The notes below the pieces were generated by a model. That model did no database searches and was not told where the DNA came from. It worked only from the letters and a program-made list of their open reading frames with translations. DNA of 64,000 nt from an uncultured Erysipelotrichaceae bacterium (lineage in GTDB: Bacteria; Bacillota_I; Bacilli_A; Erysipelotrichales; Erysipelotrichaceae): positions 1-64,000 of the forward strand of contig CADABS010000001.1 in assembly GCA_902786245.1 (NCBI GenBank), written 5' to 3'. Both the position numbers and the translations under genes were made by a program. How positions within the stretch are numbered: the stretch's first letter is position 1; the number at the start of each line of letters is the position of its first letter. Positions 17,797 through 26,812 of the stretch are shown here, piece by piece.

Positions 17797-19098
17797 TCAG
17801 ATCTTTCTTTTATCGATAATGCGCACAGCCTTGCCTTCACTGCGGGCAATGGACTTCGGAGCGACGAGAGTGACTTTCGCCTTGAGACCGAGCATGGATT
17901 TCAGATCATCGACCAGAACATTCTGACGTTCCTGGATCTCACCGAGGTTATCGGTGAACATTTCCGGTGTCATTTCGACATGGACATCCAGTGTATCCGT
18001 ATTGTTCACACGGTCGACAATGATCTGGTAGTTGGCCGCATAGCCGTTGTTCATCAGAACAGTTTCAATCTGGCTCGGGAAGACATTGACGCCTCTGATG
18101 ATCAGCATGTCATCGGTGCGTCCCTTCGGCTTGGACATGCGTACATGCGTACGGCCGCAGCTGCACTTCTCATGCGTCAGATAGCAGATATCTCTTGTTC
18201 TGTAGCGGATCAGAGGGAATGCTTCCTTGTCGATGCAGGTGAATACGAGCTCGCCGTATTCGCCGTCCGGCAGAACTTCCCCTGTTTCCGGATCGATGAC
18301 TTCTGCGATGAAATGGTCTTCATTGATGTGCATGCCGTTCTGGGCAGAACATCCGAAGGATACGCCGGGACCGGAGATTTCGGTCAGACCGTAGATATCA
18401 TATGCCTTGATGCCGAGCGTCTTTTCGATATCCGTCCGCATTTCTTCGCTCCATGCCTCGGCTCCGAAAATACCGGCCTTGAGCGGGATCTGATCGGGTG
18501 TATAGCCCATTTCCTTCATCCGCTCGCCCAGGTATGCCGCATAGCTCGGAGTGCAGCACAGGATCGTCGACTGCAGATCCATGATGAACATGATCTGACG
18601 GTCGGTGTTTCCGGAAGATGTAGGCACTGTCAGACTTCCGACTTTATGGGATCCGCCGTTGAGACCCGGACCGCCGGTGAACAGACCGTAGCCATAGGAA
18701 ATCTGGACGACATCTTCGTCCGTTCCGCCCGCCGCAACGATTGCTCTGGCGCAGCATTCTTCCCAGATATCGATATCATGCTGGGTATAGAACGCAACGA
18801 CGCGCTTGCCGGTCGTGCCGGAAGTCGACTGAATGCGGACGCATTCTTTCAGCGGCTTGCCCAGCAGACCGTAAGGATACTGGTCCTTGAGATCATCTTT
18901 GGAAATAAACGGAAGCTTGTGCAGATCTGCAGTGGAATGAATGTCGGAAGGCGTCAGACCTGCCTCCTCCATTTTGTGTCTGTAGAACGGAACCTTTTCC
19001 CAGACATGCCGTACCTGTTTGATGAGCCGCTCATCCTGAATTGCCTGAATGGATGCGCGGTCTGCACATTCAATATCTTTCTGATAGTACCTCTCCAT
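17797..19098 (-). CDS. paaK: Phenylacetate-CoA ligase family (aryl-CoA ligase)
   Basis: A 433-residue adenylate-forming enzyme. The nucleotide-binding loop QSTSGTTGKR (about residues 89-98), AYDIYGLTEISGPG (about 233-246) and a C-terminal domain ending in a Lys-rich segment match PaaK. It interconverts aryl acetates and aryl-acetyl-CoA with ATP. Placed after iorAB, it may release aryl acetate from the CoA ester made by Ior and so conserve energy, or supply the reverse reaction. The aryl group (phenyl, hydroxyphenyl or indolyl) is not determined. Confidence 0.92.
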   Translation of the reverse strand: MERYYQKDIECADRASIQAIQDERLIKQVRHVWEKVPFYRHKMEEAGLTPSDIHSTADLHKLPFISKDDLKDQYPYGLLGKPLKECVRIQSTSGTTGKRVVAFYTQHDIDIWEECCARAIVAAGGTDEDVVQISYGYGLFTGGPGLNGGSHKVGSLTVPTSSGNTDRQIMFIMDLQSTILCCTPSYAAYLGERMKEMGYTPDQIPLKAGIFGAEAWSEEMRTDIEKTLGIKAYDIYGLTEISGPGVSFGCSAQNGMHINEDHFIAEVIDPETGEVLPDGEYGELVFTCIDKEAFPLIRYRTRDICYLTHEKCSCGRTHVRMSKPKGRTDDMLIIRGVNVFPSQIETVLMNNGYAANYQIIVDRVNNTDTLDVHVEMTPEMFTDNLGEIQERQNVLVDDLKSMLGLKAKVTLVAPKSIARSEGKAVRIIDKRKI

Positions 19099-19121
19099 GA
19101 ATAACTCTCCTCTCCGTACCG

Positions 19122-19694
19122 TCAGGCGTTTTTCCCCAGAAGGAATGCTTTTTTGTTCAGTTCAATGAACTTTTCTTTGACCATTGTCTCCAGAGAGCGC
19201 ATCCATGCCTCTTCCGGTATGTCGAAGTAATGGGAAAGTCTTCCCAGGAGAACCGTATTGACAGCTTTGACCGAACCGGCCTGTTCCGCCAGCGCAAGAC
19301 AGTCGAGGGCATCGACCTTGGCACCGGTATCCTTCATTTTCTGAATGATATTCTCCGGATATTCCATCGCGCCGGTAATGACCGGCATCGGGTCGATCTG
19401 CTGTGTATTGGTAACGATGATGCCGTCTTTCTTCAGATACGGCAGCCAGCGGGCTGCTTCGAGGGCTTCAAAGGAAACGATGAAGTCCGCCTCACCCGCA
19501 TCGATGACCGGCGAGTATACCCGGTCGCCGTAGCGTACATATGTCACGACGGAACCGCCCCGCTGCGACATGCCGTGAACTTCCGAAACCTTGACGTCAT
19601 ATCCCTGCTCCATCAGAAGATGTCCGAGCAGTTTGCTGGCGAGCAGCGATCCCTGACCGCCGACGCCGACGATCATGATATTCTTTGTTTTCAT
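19122..19694 (-). CDS. iorB: Indolepyruvate ferredoxin oxidoreductase, beta subunit
   Basis: A 190-residue gamma/beta-type subunit of 2-oxoacid oxidoreductases. The start MIVGVGGQGSLLASKLLG (residues 7-24), followed by VHGMSQRGGSVVTYVR, matches IorB. With IorA it oxidatively decarboxylates aryl pyruvates to aryl-acetyl-CoA, reducing ferredoxin. Its ATG overlaps the iorA stop by 4 bases. Confidence 0.95.
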   Translation of the reverse strand: MKTKNIMIVGVGGQGSLLASKLLGHLLMEQGYDVKVSEVHGMSQRGGSVVTYVRYGDRVYSPVIDAGEADFIVSFEALEAARWLPYLKKDGIIVTNTQQIDPMPVITGAMEYPENIIQKMKDTGAKVDALDCLALAEQAGSVKAVNTVLLGRLSHYFDIPEEAWMRSLETMVKEKFIELNKKAFLLGKNA

Positions 19695-21448
19695 TTCTGC
19701 ACCTCCGGAGCACGCAGGGCATCAAAATGGCACAGCTGCGCACATACACCGCATCCGACACACTGGGTCGGATCAATATGGGCCCTGCCGTCCCGCATGG
19801 AGATGGACGGACAGCCGATGCGCATGCAGGACTTACATCCGACGCACTTATCCGTATCGGCTTTCAGAGCCGGCTTATGCTTGACATACTTCAGCAGCGC
19901 ACAGGGCCGGCGGGAAATGATGACGCTCGGCTCTTTGGCCGCAAGTTCTTCTTTGACTGCTTCGTCGCAGGCTTTCAGATCATACGGGTCCACGACTCTG
20001 ACCCGGCTGAATCCCATTGCTCTGCACAGCGCTTCCAGATCGATCTTTCCGGCCGGATCGCCTTTGATATTGTATCCGGTGGTCGGATTCTGCTGGTGGC
20101 CGGTCATGCCGGTGATCGAGTTGTCGAGGATGATGACGGTCGAATCCGACTGGTTGTATGCGATATTCGCAAGACCGGTCATACCGGAATGCATGAAAGT
20201 CGAATCGCCGATGACCGCTACGGTCCTGGACGAACTCTTTTCCCCTAGTATTTTATTGAAGCCGTGCAGCGAACTGACACTGGCACCCATGCACAAGGTT
20301 GTCTCGATGGCACCAAGCGGCGCTACCGCTCCGAGCGTATAGCAGCCGATATCGCCGAGTACCGTGCATTTATTCTGCTTCAGTGTATAGAACATGCCGC
20401 GGTGCGGGCAGCCCGAACACATCACCGGAGGACGCGGCGGGATCTGCGCATCCGCCCTGCGGACCTGTTTCTGTTCCAGACCGAATGCATCGGCGATCAT
20501 ATTCTGCGAGAATTCACCGCAGATCGGCAGCATCTCTTTGCCTTTGACGGAAAGTCCGAGACTGCGCACATGGTTCTCGATGATCGGATCGAGTTCTTCC
20601 ACAACATACAGCTCTTCGACTTTCGAGGCAAAATCACGGATCAGTTTCTCGGGCAGCGGATTGGCAATACCGAGCTTGAGAACGCTGACCGTATCGCCGA
20701 ATACTTCCTTGACATACTGGTAGGACGTCGAAGCGGTGATGATACCGATCTTCGTTCCGCCCATTTCCACCCGGTTCAGTCCGGATGTTTCCGCATATGC
20801 GGTCAGATCCTTTGTGCGCTGTTCCACGATGGGGTGGCGCTTGATGGCATTGCCCGGCATCATGACATACTTGGCGATGTTCTTCTCATATTCCTTTACC
20901 GGAACATGGCGTTCGCCCGGTGTGACCAGAGACTGCGAATGCGCGACTCTTGTGCACATCTTGATCAGGACCGGCGTATCAAACCGCTCGGAGATCTCAA
21001 AGGCTTCCTTTGTAAACTCCAGCGCTTCCTGCGAATCCGACGGTTCCAGCATCGGCAGCTTTGCGGCGATCGCATGATGGCGGCTGTCCTGCTCATTCTG
21101 CGAGGAATGCATACCCGCATCATCCGCAACACCGATGACCAGACCGGCATTGACACCGGTATAGGACATCGTATACATGGGGTCTGCCGCAACATTCAGG
21201 CCGACATGCTTCTGTCCGCAGAATGCTCTTCTGCCGGCAAGCGAAGCACCGAAAGCCGCTTCCATGGCTACCTTTTCATTCGGCGCCCATTCGCAGTAGA
21301 TCTCATCATAGAGCGCTGCTTCTTCCGTGATCTCCGTACTCGGAGTACCCGGATAACTTGAAATAAAGCAGACACCGGCCTCATACAGGCCTCTTGCGAC
21401 GGCTTTATTGCCAAGCATCAGTTCTTTCTTTCCTGTAATTTCTGTCAT
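19691..21448 (-). CDS. iorA: Indolepyruvate ferredoxin oxidoreductase, alpha subunit
   Basis: A 585-residue thiamine-diphosphate enzyme. The N-terminal pyrimidine-binding part (FISSYPGTPSTEI, about 28-40) is followed by the thiamine-binding part (CSGCPHRGMFYTL near 343, GDIGCYTLG, then GDSTFMHSG). Two C-terminal [4Fe-4S] ferredoxin motifs are complete: CVGCKSCMRIGCP and CVGCGVCAQLCHF. It catabolises transaminated Trp, Phe and Tyr. GGAGAGAC precedes the ATG. First gene of the iorA-iorB-paaK-ACT operon. Confidence 0.96.
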   Translation of the reverse strand: MTEITGKKELMLGNKAVARGLYEAGVCFISSYPGTPSTEITEEAALYDEIYCEWAPNEKVAMEAAFGASLAGRRAFCGQKHVGLNVAADPMYTMSYTGVNAGLVIGVADDAGMHSSQNEQDSRHHAIAAKLPMLEPSDSQEALEFTKEAFEISERFDTPVLIKMCTRVAHSQSLVTPGERHVPVKEYEKNIAKYVMMPGNAIKRHPIVEQRTKDLTAYAETSGLNRVEMGGTKIGIITASTSYQYVKEVFGDTVSVLKLGIANPLPEKLIRDFASKVEELYVVEELDPIIENHVRSLGLSVKGKEMLPICGEFSQNMIADAFGLEQKQVRRADAQIPPRPPVMCSGCPHRGMFYTLKQNKCTVLGDIGCYTLGAVAPLGAIETTLCMGASVSSLHGFNKILGEKSSSRTVAVIGDSTFMHSGMTGLANIAYNQSDSTVIILDNSITGMTGHQQNPTTGYNIKGDPAGKIDLEALCRAMGFSRVRVVDPYDLKACDEAVKEELAAKEPSVIISRRPCALLKYVKHKPALKADTDKCVGCKSCMRIGCPSISMRDGRAHIDPTQCVGCGVCAQLCHFDALRAPEVQK

Positions 21449-21487
21449 TTTGTCTCTCCAGTGATTTCAAATTTTTGAATCTATAAT

Positions 21488-21516
21488 ATAATATCCCTCG
21501 TGCATTGATAATTCAA
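21488..21516 (-). promoter_or_regulatory. Promoter of the iorA operon
   Basis: Minus-strand TTGAAT (21511-21516) and TATTAT (21488-21493), 17 bases apart. The octamer element ends five bases upstream of this -35. Confidence 0.65.
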
Positions 21517-21533
21517 CCTTTTAATGCTATAAT
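21505..21533 (+). promoter_or_regulatory. Promoter of the acyl-CoA ligase gene
   Basis: TTGATA (21505-21510) and a perfect TATAAT (21528-21533) with a 17-base spacer. It overlaps the iorA promoter, and its -10 lies inside the octamer element. Confidence 0.8.
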
Positions 21534-21541
21534 GCTTTAAC
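21521..21541 (+). promoter_or_regulatory. Octamer-repeat operator, copy 2
   Basis: TTAATGCT-ATAATGCT-TTAAC, tandem copies of the octamer also found at 14890-14910 (19 of 21 bases identical). It covers the -10 box of the acyl-CoA ligase promoter and abuts the divergent iorA promoter, so one protein could control both. Confidence 0.6.
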
Positions 21542-21573
21542 GTATTGAATTACTTGAGAAAGGAACTGCAGTT

Positions 21574-23208
21574 ATGCCTATTACAGATCTGCTGGAAAAG
21601 AACAGCAAGCTTTATGGAGATGAGGTCGCTCTCATTGAAATCAACCCCGAACTGAAAGAAGAACAGCGGGTTACATGGAAGGAATACGAGCTGATCCAGC
21701 CGACTTCCAATACTTTCTACCGCCGGCAGATCACCTGGTCGGTCTTTGATGAAAAAGCAAACAGAGTAGCGAATATGCTGCTGGACAAAGGTATTTCCAA
21801 AGGACAGAAATGCGCGGTGCTGCTGATGAACTGCCTGGAATGGCTGCCGATCTACTTCGGTATCCTCAAAGCCGGTGCCATCGCCGTCCCCCTGAATTTC
21901 CGCTTTACCTCGGAAGAAATCGAATACTGTCTCAATGCCAGCGATTCCGATGTGCTCTTCTACGGTCCTGAATTCATCGGCCGGATCGAGGATATCGCCG
22001 GAAAGATCAAGCAGAATACCCTGCTCTACTTCGTCGGCGACCAGACCCCTACCTATGCCGAAGACTACTACCGTCAGGCAGCCAATTACTCTTCGACTGC
22101 ACCCAAGATCCTGGTGCAGGATACCGATGACGGTGCAATCTACTTCTCTTCCGGCACGACCGGCTTCCCCAAGGCGATCCTTCTGAAACACGAAGCGCTG
22201 ATGCAGTCGGCAAGGATGGAAGCGATCCACCATGAAACAAAGAAGACGGATACGTTCCTGTGCATCCCGCCGCTGTACCATACAGGTGCCAAGATGCACT
22301 GGTTCGGCTCTCTTTACACCGGAAGCCGGGCTGTCATTCTGAAAGGCAACTCGCCCGAGGCGATCCTGCGGGCAGTATCCGATGAAGGATGCACGATCGT
22401 CTGGCTGCTGGTTCCCTGGGCCCAGGATATCCTGACCGCGATCGAATCCGGCCGGATCGATCTCAGCCAGTACAGAACGAGCCAGTGGCGGCTCATGCAT
22501 ATCGGCGCCCAGCCGGTACCGCCCAGTCTGATCGAACGCTGGCTGAAGATCTTCCCGAATCATCAGTATGATACCAACTACGGTCTTTCCGAATCGACCG
22601 GTCCGGGCTGTGTCCATCTGGGTATGGAAAACATTCATAAAGTCGGTGCCATCGGCGTTCCCGGCTACGGCTGGCAGACAAAGATCGTCAGCGAAAAGAA
22701 CGAACCGGTACCGCAGGGCGAAGTCGGCGAACTGTGCGTCAAAGGCCCGGGTGTCATGGTCGAATATTACAAAAATCCCGAGGCAACTGCAGAAGTCCTG
22801 GAAAACGGCTGGCTCCATACCGGCGATATGGCCATGATGGACGACGACGGATTCATCTTCCTGGTCGACCGGAAGAAAGACGTCATCATCTCCGGCGGCG
22901 AGAACCTGTACCCGGTACAGATCGAAGAATTCCTCATGAAGAACGATCATATCCATGATGCGGCTGTCATCGGTCTGCCGGATGAAAGACTCGGTGAAAT
23001 CGCTGCAGCCATCATCCAGGTCAAAGAAGGACATACTCTCACGGAAGAAGACGTCAATCAGTTCTGCCGCGACCTGCCCCGCTACAAGAGACCGCGCCGG
23101 ATCATCTTCGCCGATGTCATCCGCAATGCGACAGGCAAGATCGACAAGCCGAAGCTCCGTACGATCTACGGCGGCGACCGTCTGGTTGAAAAACAGAACC
23201 GCTCATAA
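21574..23208 (+). CDS. Acyl/aryl-CoA synthetase (AMP-forming)
   Basis: A 544-residue class I adenylate-forming ligase. Motifs in order: YFSSGTTGFPKAI (about 190), DTNYGLSESTGPG (about 331), GWLHTGDMAMMDDDGFIFLV (about 411), RKKDVIISGGENLYPVQIEE (about 432) and the catalytic Lys in NATGKIDKPKLR (about 519). It activates a carboxylic acid to its CoA thioester; the acid is unknown but its neighbours suggest an aromatic or related acid. AAAGGA precedes the ATG. Divergent from iorA. Confidence 0.92.
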   Translation: MPITDLLEKNSKLYGDEVALIEINPELKEEQRVTWKEYELIQPTSNTFYRRQITWSVFDEKANRVANMLLDKGISKGQKCAVLLMNCLEWLPIYFGILKAGAIAVPLNFRFTSEEIEYCLNASDSDVLFYGPEFIGRIEDIAGKIKQNTLLYFVGDQTPTYAEDYYRQAANYSSTAPKILVQDTDDGAIYFSSGTTGFPKAILLKHEALMQSARMEAIHHETKKTDTFLCIPPLYHTGAKMHWFGSLYTGSRAVILKGNSPEAILRAVSDEGCTIVWLLVPWAQDILTAIESGRIDLSQYRTSQWRLMHIGAQPVPPSLIERWLKIFPNHQYDTNYGLSESTGPGCVHLGMENIHKVGAIGVPGYGWQTKIVSEKNEPVPQGEVGELCVKGPGVMVEYYKNPEATAEVLENGWLHTGDMAMMDDDGFIFLVDRKKDVIISGGENLYPVQIEEFLMKNDHIHDAAVIGLPDERLGEIAAAIIQVKEGHTLTEEDVNQFCRDLPRYKRPRRIIFADVIRNATGKIDKPKLRTIYGGDRLVEKQNRS

Positions 23209-23213
23209 TTCAG

Positions 23214-23247
23214 AAAACGGCAATCCACACACGGATTACCGTTTTTT
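23214..23247. terminator. Bidirectional terminator
   Basis: Stem AACGGCAATCC/GGATTACCGTT (one mismatch) with T runs on both sides. It serves the acyl-CoA ligase on plus and the flavodoxin-like gene on minus, whose stop codon lies inside the stem. Confidence 0.82.
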
Positions 23248-24585
23248 TCCTGCTTTATCGATGATCATTTTATACGGCATGATCATGCCTTCCGTCATTT
23301 TTCCGGCTGCCTTATTCTGCAGTTTCTGACTGGACATCATCGCCCCGACAAGATACATGGCCATGATCCTTCCCTTATGTTTCTGCGGGAAATCATAGAA
23401 CCCGTGCCGCTTGTAGAAACGGTGATCCTCCCGCATCATTCCCTGCATCTGATAGATCAGATCCCGGAAGATCTTCATGCCGCCGACACCGTAGAAATCC
23501 GCCGGCTGCTGCAGGTTCTCCTTCAGGGCATAATCAAGAACATCTGCCAGGTCATCGATTGCTTTGTCCGGCTGTGTTTCATTGCAGGCAATGCCGGCCG
23601 GATAATTGCCTCCGACCTGGGCACGGGCATGCATCAGAACCTTCAGATTCTCTTCCTGCGAAAGATTTCCGCTGACCAGATAGCCCACCGGCTTTCCCAT
23701 CATGACCGTCCGGTGGCCGTTGCAGAACTGACGGTCATCGAACAGCTTGAACTGCATTCCCATGGAATGGTCTTTGATGGTATAGGCATAGACCACGGCA
23801 TCCGCCGTCTGGATCGTACTGCGCAGCCAGTCCGCAAATCCATCCGTATAGAAGCACTTGCCGGAGGCAGCGCAGCGGAAACAGCCCAGGCACCCGCCCT
23901 GAAACGGGAATGTACTGATATCCGCCACTTCCGTATTTGCATTCATACGGTTCTGTAACCGTCTGATCATGGAAAGAAGCAGACCGTCTGTATCATCCGC
24001 TAAATCAGCGACGATGACGACCCGGCGCAGCGATTTCTGTGTAAGAGGTGCACAGGGTGAAGCCGCATACAGTTCTTTTTTCTGTACTGCCGTGATTTCT
24101 TTGACAATCCCCTTTTCCGCCGCAAAGTGCACGTAATTCCAGAACGACAGTGCATCCTGCTGTCCCTTCTCTGCCAGCAGATCTTCCATATCGGCAGACA
24201 GTCCGCCGATAAAGCGCAGCTGCATGTCCGTACACATCTGCTGCAGCCAGGTATGGGCTGTGACGTCATAGAAATGCTTGGATGTTGTGATCTGGGCCGC
24301 ATATCTGCCGGAAAGATCGATATTGTTTTCCTTGATCAGCGAAATGAACTGATGCAGCTGGGCCGGCGCAAGGAATGTATATACGGGATAGCAGAACAGA
24401 AGCAGATCGGCTTCTTTCAGTTTCTCTGCGCATCCGGAAAAATCTTTTTGATAGCTGCGGATCTTCTGGGCTGCATGGATCACATCAAAGGAATCCTGTG
24501 AGAAATGCTTTTCAATAAACAATGCAGTCTGGAGCGTAATGCTGTTTTCCCCGGCCGGGGAACCGTTGATGATCAGTACTTTCAT
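23236..24585 (-). CDS. Two-domain flavodoxin-fold NAD(P)H oxidoreductase
   Basis: A 449-residue protein with two flavodoxin-like halves. The first starts MKVLIINGSPAGENSIT, an FMN phosphate-binding loop, and continues to about residue 185. The second starts near 190 (RRVVIVADLADD) and carries GGCLGCFRCAASGKCFYTDG (about 230-249), the Cys-rich loop common in NADPH-dependent FMN reductases and iron-sulfur flavoproteins. The fusion may give an internal electron relay. The partner substrate is unknown. It is followed by recD2 upstream on the same strand with an 11-base gap. Confidence 0.75.
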   Translation of the reverse strand: MKVLIINGSPAGENSITLQTALFIEKHFSQDSFDVIHAAQKIRSYQKDFSGCAEKLKEADLLLFCYPVYTFLAPAQLHQFISLIKENNIDLSGRYAAQITTSKHFYDVTAHTWLQQMCTDMQLRFIGGLSADMEDLLAEKGQQDALSFWNYVHFAAEKGIVKEITAVQKKELYAASPCAPLTQKSLRRVVIVADLADDTDGLLLSMIRRLQNRMNANTEVADISTFPFQGGCLGCFRCAASGKCFYTDGFADWLRSTIQTADAVVYAYTIKDHSMGMQFKLFDDRQFCNGHRTVMMGKPVGYLVSGNLSQEENLKVLMHARAQVGGNYPAGIACNETQPDKAIDDLADVLDYALKENLQQPADFYGVGGMKIFRDLIYQMQGMMREDHRFYKRHGFYDFPQKHKGRIMAMYLVGAMMSSQKLQNKAAGKMTEGMIMPYKMIIDKAGKKR

Positions 24586-24596
24586 GGCTGTTTTCC

Positions 24597-26807
24597 TTAT
24601 CCGAAGAGCAGTTCTTCCCCTTCTTTATCTGTTTCATTTCCTGCCAATAGACGCATCGTCAGCGTTGTCTGGCGGGGATGATATTCCAGTGTTTCAATAC
24701 CCCGGCGCAGTGCACCAAGTTCCCCCAGGATGACCAGTGCTCTTCTGGCTCTGGTCACGGCGGTATAGATCAGCTTTCTCTGCAGCATTCGTCCCATCTG
24801 CCAGGTAAACGGCAGAATGACGATCGGATATTCGCTGCCCTGCGACTTGTGAACGCTGATGCAGTATGCCAGAGTGATATTATTCAGACTCTCCTGATCG
24901 TATTCTACGGCATTGCCCTGAAAATCGACCCATACCTCGGTCCTGCGGCTTTCGCTTTCCGAGGGCGGTATGATCTCCGCGAGTTCGCCGATATCGCCGT
25001 TGTAGATATCATCATCGGGCTGGTTCTTCAGCTGCAGGATCTTGTCTCCTTCCCGCAGTGTCATATAGCCGGAGCGGATCTCCCGTTTTCCCGGTGATTT
25101 CGGATTGAAAGATTCCTGCAGGCCGCTGTTGAGCATATCGATGCCGGCAGCCCCTGAATACATCGGTGAAAGCACCTGGATATCATCGATATCGTATCCC
25201 TTGTCCAAAGCATCCCGCACGATCGCCAGGATCGTATTGCGGATCGATTGGCGCGGACATTCATAGAACCTGACATCGCTGCCATAGGAATCACTGATCA
25301 CGCCGCGGTTGAGATCATGAGCAAGTTCAATGACGCCGCTGCCGCTTTCCTGGCGGTAGATCTTTTCCAGCCGCACCAGCGGAAACATGCCCGAAGCGAT
25401 CAGATCGCGCAGAACGCAGCCCGGTCCGACACTGGGAAGCTGGTCTTCATCGCCGATGATGCAGATACGCCGTACACCCCGGGAAGCTTTCAGCAGATTA
25501 TAGAACAGCCAGCTGTCGACCATCGAAAACTCATCGATGACAAGCAGATCGGCTTCAAGCGGATCGTTTTCATTCTTGCCGAAAGTATTGGTTTCAAGAT
25601 CCCACTGCAGGATCGAATGGATGGTCGCAGCCTGGGAGGATGTCAGTTCACTGAGCCGCTTCGCCGCTCTTCCGGTCGGGGCCGCACACAGAACAGTAGA
25701 ACCCGGGTACAGCATCCGGTACAGCCTGACGATTGCCCGTACGACTGTCGTTTTGCCGGTGCCGGGACCGCCTGTCATCAATACCGCCGGATGCGAGAAA
25801 ACCGTTTCAATTGCCTGTTTCTGCGTATCATCATATGTAATGGAACTTTCATTTTCGATTTCTTTGAGATACCGGTGCAGCTGCTCTGGATCGCAGGGTT
25901 CGCTTGTGACATACGGAAAGTCCTGCAGGAAGCCGGCAATGCCGCTTTCCGCTTCATACTGCGTGATGGGATAGATCCTTCCGTCTTCCGATACCAGCTG
26001 CCGGTGCATTACCGCCATCTGCAGCAGAGAATCGAAATCCGCTTCCATCCCCTGCACTTCTTTCATAAAGCGGGTTTCCAGTGTCTCATAGCGGACATAG
26101 CTGTCACCGCTCTGTACACAGATCTCCATGCACAGAGAAACAAGCAGTGCATACAGACGGCGGCTGTCATCCGGCTCGATACCGAGGGACATGCCGATCT
26201 TGTCTGCCGTCGCAAACCCGAAGCCGTCGCATTCTTCAATGACGCGGTACGGATTCTCCTTGAGCCTGTTCAGTGCATCCTTGCCGTATGCTTTGTTCAG
26301 CCGGACCAGATTGCGCATCGAAATGCCGTTGACATTGAGAAAACGCACCAGTTCCTCCAGACCGTCTTCTTCCGCCTGCAGACCTTCTTCCAGTGCCTGA
26401 ATCTGTTTTGCACTGATGCCCGGCACCGTTCTTAAAAGCATCGGATCCGCCTTGATCCGGGGCAGACAGTCATCGCCGAGTGCTTCGACGATCTTCTGTG
26501 CCGTCTTGCGGCCGATGCCCTGAAACTGCAGCCCGGAGAGATAGCGGATGATGCCTTCTTCTTCCGAAGGCAGCGGCTTATCCATGGCCAGAACGGAAAA
26601 CTGCATGCCGTAGCGGGGATGCTCGACATACTGTCCGCTGATATTGTACAGAATGCCTGTTTCAATATGCGGCATCGTACCGGTCACCGTCAGGCTGCGC
26701 TCCTTTTCATCATTCAGCGCAAACCTTGCGACAGTATAAAAATTCTCTTCGTTGCGGAAGAGAATATATGTAAATTTCCCGCTGAGTCTGATCAGTTCTT
26801 CTTCCAT
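24597..26807 (-). CDS. recD2: ATP-dependent DNA helicase RecD2
   Basis: A 736-residue SF1B 5'-3' helicase of the RecD2 type that works without RecBC. The N-terminal region has OB and helix-hairpin-helix parts (GLQFQGIGRKTAQKIVEALG, about 91-110). The Walker A motif is GGPGTGKTTV (about 346-355), VIDEFSMVD is motif II, and YTAVTRARRALVI is motif VI near the C-terminus. Roles in replication-fork repair are known. Six bases separate it from the CPBP gene. Confidence 0.96.
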   Translation of the reverse strand: MEEELIRLSGKFTYILFRNEENFYTVARFALNDEKERSLTVTGTMPHIETGILYNISGQYVEHPRYGMQFSVLAMDKPLPSEEEGIIRYLSGLQFQGIGRKTAQKIVEALGDDCLPRIKADPMLLRTVPGISAKQIQALEEGLQAEEDGLEELVRFLNVNGISMRNLVRLNKAYGKDALNRLKENPYRVIEECDGFGFATADKIGMSLGIEPDDSRRLYALLVSLCMEICVQSGDSYVRYETLETRFMKEVQGMEADFDSLLQMAVMHRQLVSEDGRIYPITQYEAESGIAGFLQDFPYVTSEPCDPEQLHRYLKEIENESSITYDDTQKQAIETVFSHPAVLMTGGPGTGKTTVVRAIVRLYRMLYPGSTVLCAAPTGRAAKRLSELTSSQAATIHSILQWDLETNTFGKNENDPLEADLLVIDEFSMVDSWLFYNLLKASRGVRRICIIGDEDQLPSVGPGCVLRDLIASGMFPLVRLEKIYRQESGSGVIELAHDLNRGVISDSYGSDVRFYECPRQSIRNTILAIVRDALDKGYDIDDIQVLSPMYSGAAGIDMLNSGLQESFNPKSPGKREIRSGYMTLREGDKILQLKNQPDDDIYNGDIGELAEIIPPSESESRRTEVWVDFQGNAVEYDQESLNNITLAYCISVHKSQGSEYPIVILPFTWQMGRMLQRKLIYTAVTRARRALVILGELGALRRGIETLEYHPRQTTLTMRLLAGNETDKEGEELLFG

Positions 26808-26812
26808 ATCTT

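Noticed and set aside
17533..19104. Plus-strand frame opposite paaK and the ACT gene
   Set aside because: It crosses two minus-strand genes with clear family motifs; an antisense artefact.
21550..23034. Minus-strand frame opposite the acyl-CoA ligase
   Set aside because: It mirrors a well-conserved gene with all motifs and has no own RBS or homology.
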